Part shown: positions 5,070 through 9,749 of the stretch, piece after piece
Layout: each line of letters starts with the position of its first letter
Position numbering within the stretch: position 1 is the stretch's first letter
Origin: an uncultured Oscillospiraceae bacterium
GTDB lineage: Bacteria > Bacillota > Clostridia > Oscillospirales > Oscillospiraceae
DNA: 9,749 nucleotides
Assembly: GCA_947627085.1 (NCBI GenBank)
Contig: CANQUO010000071.1
Span: forward strand, 1 to 9,749
Direction of reading: 5' to 3'
Notes under the pieces: model-generated
Databases searched by the model: none
What the model was told of the DNA's origin: nothing
Seen by the model: the letters and a program-made list of their open reading frames with translations, nothing else
Translations under genes and position numbers: made by a program

Positions 5070-8000
5070 ATGCTAAACGATGTTGTCACTTTTTTTGAGG
5101 CGGGAATCGGCGAAGGCTTCTTAAGACACATATTGACAATGCTCAATATCGCGCTGCTGTTCGCCGGGCTTGCCCTTTCCGCTTCCGCGCGTATACGGAA
5201 AAAGCCCTCGGAGGACAGTGAGCAGAATACGGCGCGCGGGAGGCCCGCGCTTAAAGGAATCGCTTTCGCGGTATTATTTTACGCCACTCTCATCTGGCTC
5301 TATTTTGTGTCGCGCTCCGAACAGACAAGCGCGCCGGCCGGTGGAGTCATGGGCTTTATCGTTGCCGTATTTGACGTCCTTTTTGGGGTGCGCTCCCTTC
5401 CCAACGAGCCGTTCCCATATTTTTCAGGCGCAAATCTGGCGGTCAGGGCCGTCATACTTTATGTATATGTATTCCTTATCCGATACGCGTGGAGGAAGGG
5501 CCTGGAGGTGGAGCGCCAATTCAGAAGATTCCTGGAAAAACGCATGGAGACCATCGGGGAATCCGACGAAAAGCCTCGTAAAGATGCTGACAGCGATACC
5601 GGAAAGGCCGTGACAGGGGATAAAGAAGATAAAAGTAAAAAGTCCTCGGAAAAGGCCGGACATTTATCGGGGGACAAGCTGTTTATACTGATTGCTAAGA
5701 TTCTCTCCGCCGTCATAGTACCCGGAGGCATCATTACATATGTGTTCGGCGAGGAGAGCACCCAGGAATCCATAAGGGATGTACTGGAGTCCGTCTGGTC
5801 GTTTCTCAAAATCACCACATTGGCCGGCAAGATCGATCTGGTCGAGACGGGAATTGGCATATTCCTCTCAAACTTCATGTATGTGATACTCAGCCTGTGC
5901 ATCCTCGCGGTGTATCTCACGATCATACTGTCCATCGTCACCTTCCTCATAGTGGCGTGGGAGAACCGCAGGGAGATCAAGGAATGGGTCCGCAGGAAGG
6001 GCAAGTACATAGTCCTCGGCCTTACGGCGCTGGTCCTTATAGTTCTTGCCTGCACCGTGGTATTCGCGATCGGCTCCGAGTTTCGTCAGGTGCATGATTT
6101 TATCGCCGGAATTTTTTCCGAAAACGGACCCGAAAACATCGCGGGCCTTTTGGCGAAGTTCCTTCTGCTTATCCTCTCCTTGTGCGCGGTGGCGCTGTTT
6201 ATCGGATTCTTCATTGTTTTCTCCATATTCATTGCCTGCTTTGGGTATTTTTCTGTAAAAAGCGGTCTGGAGGGACTGAGGGGTTCAAATAAAAACAGCA
6301 AACATGCCGCAACGCTCGCTGTCACAGTGCTTGGAATTGGCGCGATAGTGGGCCTTGGATATGCATATGACGCGATTCGAGAGGGACTGCATGACATCTT
6401 TTCCGGCGGGGAAAGCGTAAATATTCTCTGGGTGATCGGCCACGTTTTAATATTTCTCGGTATAGTTCTCGGGACGCTGCTGGCGGTATCCTTTGTGCTG
6501 GGGATCATAAAGCAGATATTTTTGGGGCTGAAGCAGTATATGACCGATTTAAAGGACCGGGCGTTCGCGGAGCTCCTCGACAAGACCGTTGCGCGCGTTA
6601 TTGAGACTCTCGGCCTGATTCCCTTTGCGCTGAAGCATCTTGTGCGGGCCGTGCGGGGGCTCGTCTCAACGATACTGCGAATTTTTATTGGTTACAGCAC
6701 ACAGTCCCATAAAAACAGCGCCATATTCACGGCAGCGTGCTTTGCGTCCCTTGCCTCACTTCTCAACACCTTCCTTGGCCTTTACGGCTTTTACCGGACC
6801 GACGAGACGCTGGTCCCAATGGTTTGCTCCCTTGCAATCGCCTGCGCGGTACAGCTCGCCATGCTGATATTCGGCATGAAGGCCGGCGAGGGCATAGCGG
6901 AAAGGATGATAGCCGGAACGGCAAATGGGGACAACGGCGTCGGCAGGGCCATAGTGTCGAAATGTACCCTCTGCGCCTGCTACGCGCTTGCCATGGCGGG
7001 CGCCGGATACTCGCTGTACCGGGTCTTGGAGAGCAGGGAGCTGAAGCCGACGCGTGGAGCATATCTGGCGGCGGGCGCTTTGCTTATCCTGTCTTTATTG
7101 CTTGTACGGGCCATTATCTTCCATATTTTAGATATACGCGCCATAATAAAAAACCGGCCCAAGAATAATGAGGATATGCCGGACGGCGTTATGCGGCCCA
7201 GGCGGCTCAGCAGCGGGCTGTATCTCGCGGCGTATCTTCTGCTGATGATCGTCTCTACAGGCTTCGCCTTCAATAACCTTTTCGGATATTACGCCGATTC
7301 GTCCCATATCCATCAGAAGGTATACGATCAGGTACGCGACGAGGCCGACACCACGCTGAATATAAATGACCGCGTTTTGGCCGCGGTGAACAAGTATCAG
7401 GAGAACGGCGAAAAGATTCTGGAGAACCTGAACAGCAGGGCTGATACGGTGACCCAAAAGATTAATACCGTCCTGAACACTCTGGACCAAAACGTGAGCA
7501 CACAAAAGGATGACTTTGAGAGGCAGAAGCTGGAAAATGCCTGGGGACGGTTCAAGGGCGATACCGATGATTTCAACTCCTTCTACGCCGCCCTCAAAAC
7601 ATATCTGGAAATGGACTACGATAGCCTCAACGACCTTACCATAACGGTAGAGACATACAGCCACTATTGGAGGCTGAACCCACAACCGTCCTACAAGTCT
7701 AGTTGCATTATAGTGAAGCAGGGTGAAAAAGAAACAAGCATCGGGAAGAAAAACGAAAGAGACGCCGTCGAGGACATTGTGATAGACGGTGAGACGCTGG
7801 AGCTTTCGAAGCTTCTCAATCGAGTTAAAGATCCGGACGCAATCGATCAGACCGTAGCGGTAGAGGAGCGTACAATCAACGGCGCCGATAAATACATGCT
7901 GATAGAGGAGCTCCTTACGCTGTTTGAGCAGATAGAGCGAAATGTAAATAAATACAACGTCAATGAAGTTCTCATAGGCGACTCGGATACGACTCAGTCC

Positions 8001-9200
8001 GGCGGGACTGATGGCGACAGCACACCGGAGACCCAGGAGGATGACGGAGACATCCGAGAGCTGATAAACGAAAACGCGGTGATAGATTCTGTAAGAAGCA
8101 ACCTGGCAAAGCTGTATTTGGGGGATGAGCCGTCAGAAACGACCGCCGTGCTCGACATGCCGCGTATTGTTGACGCTTACCTGCGGACAGATGATTCGGG
8201 TACGGGAGAAGAGGGCGAAAAGGGAAGTCCCTCTGAAAAGGAGCTCGCCTATCTGGAAATGTCAGACTATATAGACAGGGTGCTGAGCGTAGATGCCATC
8301 CTCAAGCCGTCGGACTACCTGCTTGCCGAAAAGGATGATGAGGACGAGGTGCTTGCCGTCATAAACGACGGACCAAAGGCCGAGCGGTCCGACGGCGACG
8401 GCACGGACGAAAACAGCGGCCCTGAGAACTCCGATACGTATAATGTGCGCAGCTACCGGAATTACGCCCAGGGGATAACGTATTCGAATTTCCAGATAAG
8501 CTACGACGCGTTGCTCCGGGGCTCACTTGGACTCAACGCGCACAGAGAAAATATCAACGCGCTGTACAGCTCAAATGTGGTGGCGGTATTTATCATGATC
8601 ATCTGCGCCCTCGTGGATATGATGGCGTTCTTCTCCGGGCTTCTTCTGTTCAAGAACATCTATCTTTTCAAGCGCACGAGCGAGCTCAACCGCATTGGCT
8701 ATCTGAACCTTGAGGCGGGGCTGACGGAGATATTCTCCCTCCCCAATGGCAACCATGAGCGCCAGATCATGCTTACTCTAATGTATGACATCTTATATGG
8801 GGCGGACGCCGCAGATATGCAGTCAATCTACAGGGGCAAGCGCCTTGGCTACCTGCTCGCATCCGGGGAGTTTGAGGCCGCAAAGGAAAAGCTGCGCGGC
8901 GCGCTGGAGACCCTGGGTATTGATTATGCCGGCTCGGATAATCTTCAGCTGTGGCTGATGTCGTTTGTCAGGGAGAATAACATCTCCTTTGATTCGCTCT
9001 TCAAAGAAGACGCGGACCTCGTACTGCCGGAGCATGGCGGTGAACCGGACAATAAAAAGGGAGAGGACAGGTCTGAAGAGACGAGCGGGACGGAGAAATC
9101 AGGAGAAGCGGAGGAACCGGGCAAAGCGGAGGAACCGGGCAGGACGGAGGAGCCGGGCGAGACGGAGGAGCAGAGAACGACCGCCTCCGCCGAAAGCTGA
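5070..9200 (+). CDS. Giant multipass membrane protein of unknown function
   Basis: This 1376-residue protein starts at ATG 5070, with AAGGGGA centred about 12 nt upstream. I do not recognise the family. Hydrophobic segments are visible near residues 20-38, 61-80, 92-107, 122-139, 202-224, 262-296, 312-335, 358-394, 411-431, 452-480, 511-540 (weaker), 551-573, 581-602, 630-649, 664-688, 714-734 and 1168-1196. Basic stretches at 139-160, 298-312, 480-500 and 689-713 suggest these face the cytoplasm. That places the acidic region 735-1166 outside, with a heptad-like coiled coil at about 745-825 and Asp/Gly/Glu-rich linkers near 971-993, 1041-1056 and 1088-1122. After the last membrane segment comes a roughly 120-residue tail with a compact look, ending in charged Glu-Pro-Gly repeats (1346-1368). 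A charged Lys/Asp/Ser linker occupies 163-196. It appears monocistronic: a terminator lies upstream and the next gene is convergent. Composition is visibly more AT-rich than the BlaR1-like gene. No enzymatic motif is apparent. Confidence 0.85.
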   Translation: MLNDVVTFFEAGIGEGFLRHILTMLNIALLFAGLALSASARIRKKPSEDSEQNTARGRPALKGIAFAVLFYATLIWLYFVSRSEQTSAPAGGVMGFIVAVFDVLFGVRSLPNEPFPYFSGANLAVRAVILYVYVFLIRYAWRKGLEVERQFRRFLEKRMETIGESDEKPRKDADSDTGKAVTGDKEDKSKKSSEKAGHLSGDKLFILIAKILSAVIVPGGIITYVFGEESTQESIRDVLESVWSFLKITTLAGKIDLVETGIGIFLSNFMYVILSLCILAVYLTIILSIVTFLIVAWENRREIKEWVRRKGKYIVLGLTALVLIVLACTVVFAIGSEFRQVHDFIAGIFSENGPENIAGLLAKFLLLILSLCAVALFIGFFIVFSIFIACFGYFSVKSGLEGLRGSNKNSKHAATLAVTVLGIGAIVGLGYAYDAIREGLHDIFSGGESVNILWVIGHVLIFLGIVLGTLLAVSFVLGIIKQIFLGLKQYMTDLKDRAFAELLDKTVARVIETLGLIPFALKHLVRAVRGLVSTILRIFIGYSTQSHKNSAIFTAACFASLASLLNTFLGLYGFYRTDETLVPMVCSLAIACAVQLAMLIFGMKAGEGIAERMIAGTANGDNGVGRAIVSKCTLCACYALAMAGAGYSLYRVLESRELKPTRGAYLAAGALLILSLLLVRAIIFHILDIRAIIKNRPKNNEDMPDGVMRPRRLSSGLYLAAYLLLMIVSTGFAFNNLFGYYADSSHIHQKVYDQVRDEADTTLNINDRVLAAVNKYQENGEKILENLNSRADTVTQKINTVLNTLDQNVSTQKDDFERQKLENAWGRFKGDTDDFNSFYAALKTYLEMDYDSLNDLTITVETYSHYWRLNPQPSYKSSCIIVKQGEKETSIGKKNERDAVEDIVIDGETLELSKLLNRVKDPDAIDQTVAVEERTINGADKYMLIEELLTLFEQIERNVNKYNVNEVLIGDSDTTQSGGTDGDSTPETQEDDGDIRELINENAVIDSVRSNLAKLYLGDEPSETTAVLDMPRIVDAYLRTDDSGTGEEGEKGSPSEKELAYLEMSDYIDRVLSVDAILKPSDYLLAEKDDEDEVLAVINDGPKAERSDGDGTDENSGPENSDTYNVRSYRNYAQGITYSNFQISYDALLRGSLGLNAHRENINALYSSNVVAVFIMIICALVDMMAFFSGLLLFKNIYLFKRTSELNRIGYLNLEAGLTEIFSLPNGNHERQIMLTLMYDILYGADAADMQSIYRGKRLGYLLASGEFEAAKEKLRGALETLGIDYAGSDNLQLWLMSFVRENNISFDSLFKEDADLVLPEHGGEPDNKKGEDRSEETSGTEKSGEAEEPGKAEEPGRTEEPGETEEQRTTASAES
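9108..9170 (+). repeat. 18-nt in-frame tandem repeat in the 3' end of the giant gene
   Basis: About 3.5 units of an 18-nt repeat lie at 9108-9125, 9126-9143, 9144-9161 and a partial unit to about 9170. The unit resembles GCGGAGGAACCGGGCAAA and encodes AEEPGK, AEEPGR, TEEPGE and TEEQ. It forms a charged, probably disordered C-terminal extension. Such a repeat can expand or contract by slippage without breaking the frame. Confidence 0.85.
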
Positions 9201-9207
9201 TCCACCA

Positions 9208-9263
9208 TCGCCCGCCGCCGGAGGAGCGGCGCTAAGCACCGGCTGCTAAAAAGCGGCGGGCGA
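9208..9263. repeat. 11-bp perfect inverted repeat after the giant gene
   Basis: TCGCCCGCCGC (9208-9218) and GCGGCGGGCGA (9253-9263) are exact reverse complements around a 34-nt centre, which can itself fold weakly (AGCGGC with GCTGCT). It starts 8 nt after the TGA of the giant gene. There is no T run after the right arm on the plus strand, so it is at best a non-canonical terminator or a transcript-end stabilising structure. Confidence 0.6.
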
Positions 9264-9291
9264 CCGGTCGCTCTAAACCGGCAATTGACCT

Positions 9292-9308
9292 GCTTTTTGA
9301 CAAAAAGC
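9292..9308. terminator. AT-rich hairpin, possible weak terminator element
   Basis: GCTTTTT (9292-9298) and AAAAAGC (9302-9308) form a perfect 7-bp stem with the 3-nt loop GAC, in the gap between the convergent genes. The stem lacks the GC content of a normal terminator. It may help end transcription from either side together with its neighbours. Confidence 0.3.
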
Positions 9309-9337
9309 CGCGCGATAGCCGAAAAATGGTATGAATC

Positions 9338-9365
9338 ACCCCGGCGATCATCTGACCGCCGGGGT
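9338..9365 (-). terminator. Hairpin downstream of the GH32 gene, probable terminator
   Basis: ACCCCGGCG (9338-9346) and CGCCGGGGT (9357-9365) form a 9-bp perfect stem with a 10-nt loop. It lies about 35 nt past the stop codon of the leftward GH32 gene. On the minus strand the stem is followed by a moderately T-rich stretch with five T about 12 nt on. Position and stem favour a terminator; the tail is weak. Confidence 0.6.
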
Positions 9366-9399
9366 AATAACATGTCTGAAGGCAATCGCGGTAAAGGTT

Positions 9400-9749
9400 T
9401 TACATCTCCGTCACGATGTCGTACTTTTCTACGTTTATGACGGTCTTGCCCTGGGACTGGAAGCTTATGCCGTCGGCGGAGAGGGGGGTGTGGAAGGTGA
9501 GGGTGACGGCCTGCTCGCCGTCGTTGACGAAAATCTCGGCGGAGAAGCGGTCGAGTATGACCCGGAGCTTTATCTCTCCGCCACGGTCCCGGACAAAGCA
9601 CTCCCTGACGTGCACAAAATCCCTGTTGGTACCGGAGTGGTCCCGGCTCACCCTCAACGTGCTGGTGAGGGGAGTGTAGGTGATGGAGGTGTAGTGCTGG
9701 CTCCCGGCGGCCACCTTCATGCGGAAATTGGTGTAGCCGCACTCGCTCC
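9400..9749 (-). CDS. GH32 glycosidase (invertase/levanase/fructanase-like), C-terminal fragment
   Basis: The frame is open to the right edge of the window, so only the last 115 or so residues are present; the stop is TAA at 9402-9400. The segment beginning ECGYTNFRMK and the stretch ILDRFSAEIFVNDGEQAVT, ending near VEKYDIV, match the C-terminal beta-sandwich that follows the five-bladed propeller in family GH32. The catalytic propeller with its NDPNG, RDP and EC motifs would lie outside the window, so activity and substrate (sucrose, levan, inulin or fructo-oligosaccharides) cannot be told. The gene converges on the giant membrane protein gene, 199 nt apart. The Met at 9720 is internal, since the family match continues upstream of it. 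Confidence 0.88.
   Translation of the reverse strand, partial: SECGYTNFRMKVAAGSQHYTSITYTPLTSTLRVSRDHSGTNRDFVHVRECFVRDRGGEIKLRVILDRFSAEIFVNDGEQAVTLTFHTPLSADGISFQSQGKTVINVEKYDIVTEM

Noticed and set aside
6675..6697. Minus-strand sequence resembling the 29-nt repeat (CTGT, then CCAATAAAAA, then GCAG)
   Set aside because: It lies inside the giant coding region in a hydrophobic segment, has different spacing and loop, and is not after a stop codon, so chance is more likely.
8945..9742. Minus-strand open frame of 265 codons crossing the giant gene's 3' end and the GH32 gene
   Set aside because: It lies in a different frame from the recognisable GH32 sequence, spans two real genes, and its product is low-complexity Arg/Pro/Ser sequence.

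Overview
The window looks like chromosomal DNA from a GC-rich, probably gut-associated member of the Clostridia, most likely the Oscillospiraceae/Eubacteriales. This is inferred from four things: the families present (an AraC-type GH39 glycosidase, a BlaI/BlaR1 pair, a GH32 glycosidase), strong GGAGG-type ribosome binding sites, many GC-rich intrinsic terminators, and dense, high-GC coding on one strand. I see no phage, insertion sequence, tRNA, rRNA or CRISPR signal.

Layout. (1) Positions 1-1424 (+) hold the 3' part of a GH39 beta-xylosidase-like gene whose 5' end lies outside the window. (2) Positions 1425-1655 are a compact regulatory gap. It holds a 29-nt repeat, two tandem hairpins (the second a classic intrinsic terminator), a sigma-A-type promoter, and TTGTA/TACAA and TACA/TGTA palindromes that fit BlaI-family operators. 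(3) Positions 1656-4821 (+) are a probable three-gene operon: a BlaI/MecI/CopY repressor, a BlaR1/MecR1-like membrane metalloprotease sensor (M56) with an unfamiliar extracytoplasmic domain, and a tocopherol-cyclase-family protein. A strong terminator at 4877-4923 closes it, preceded by a second copy of the 29-nt repeat. (4) Positions 5070-9200 (+) hold a 1376-residue polytopic membrane protein I cannot assign to any family. It has about 15-18 hydrophobic segments, an apparent internally repeated two-helix module, a roughly 430-residue probable extracytoplasmic region with a coiled coil, a last membrane segment, and a cytoplasmic tail ending in Glu/Pro/Gly repeats. (5) Positions 9201-9399 are a structured convergent intergenic region. 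(6) Positions 9400-9749 (-) encode the C-terminal beta-sandwich of a GH32 (invertase/levanase/fructanase-like) enzyme that continues beyond the window.

How the genes may work together. The central operon reads as a self-contained signal-response unit. The M56 protease would sense something outside the cell and relieve BlaI repression. Its sensor domain lacks recognisable penicillin-binding motifs, so the signal is probably not a beta-lactam bound in the BlaR1 manner. The flanking GH39 and GH32 genes point to plant or dietary glycan use, but nothing links them to the middle genes beyond proximity.

The best candidates for something undescribed are the giant membrane protein, the BlaI/BlaR1-like/tocopherol-cyclase operon, and the 29-nt 3'UTR repeat. 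In the repeat, three of the four differences between copies fall in a putative stem and preserve pairing.
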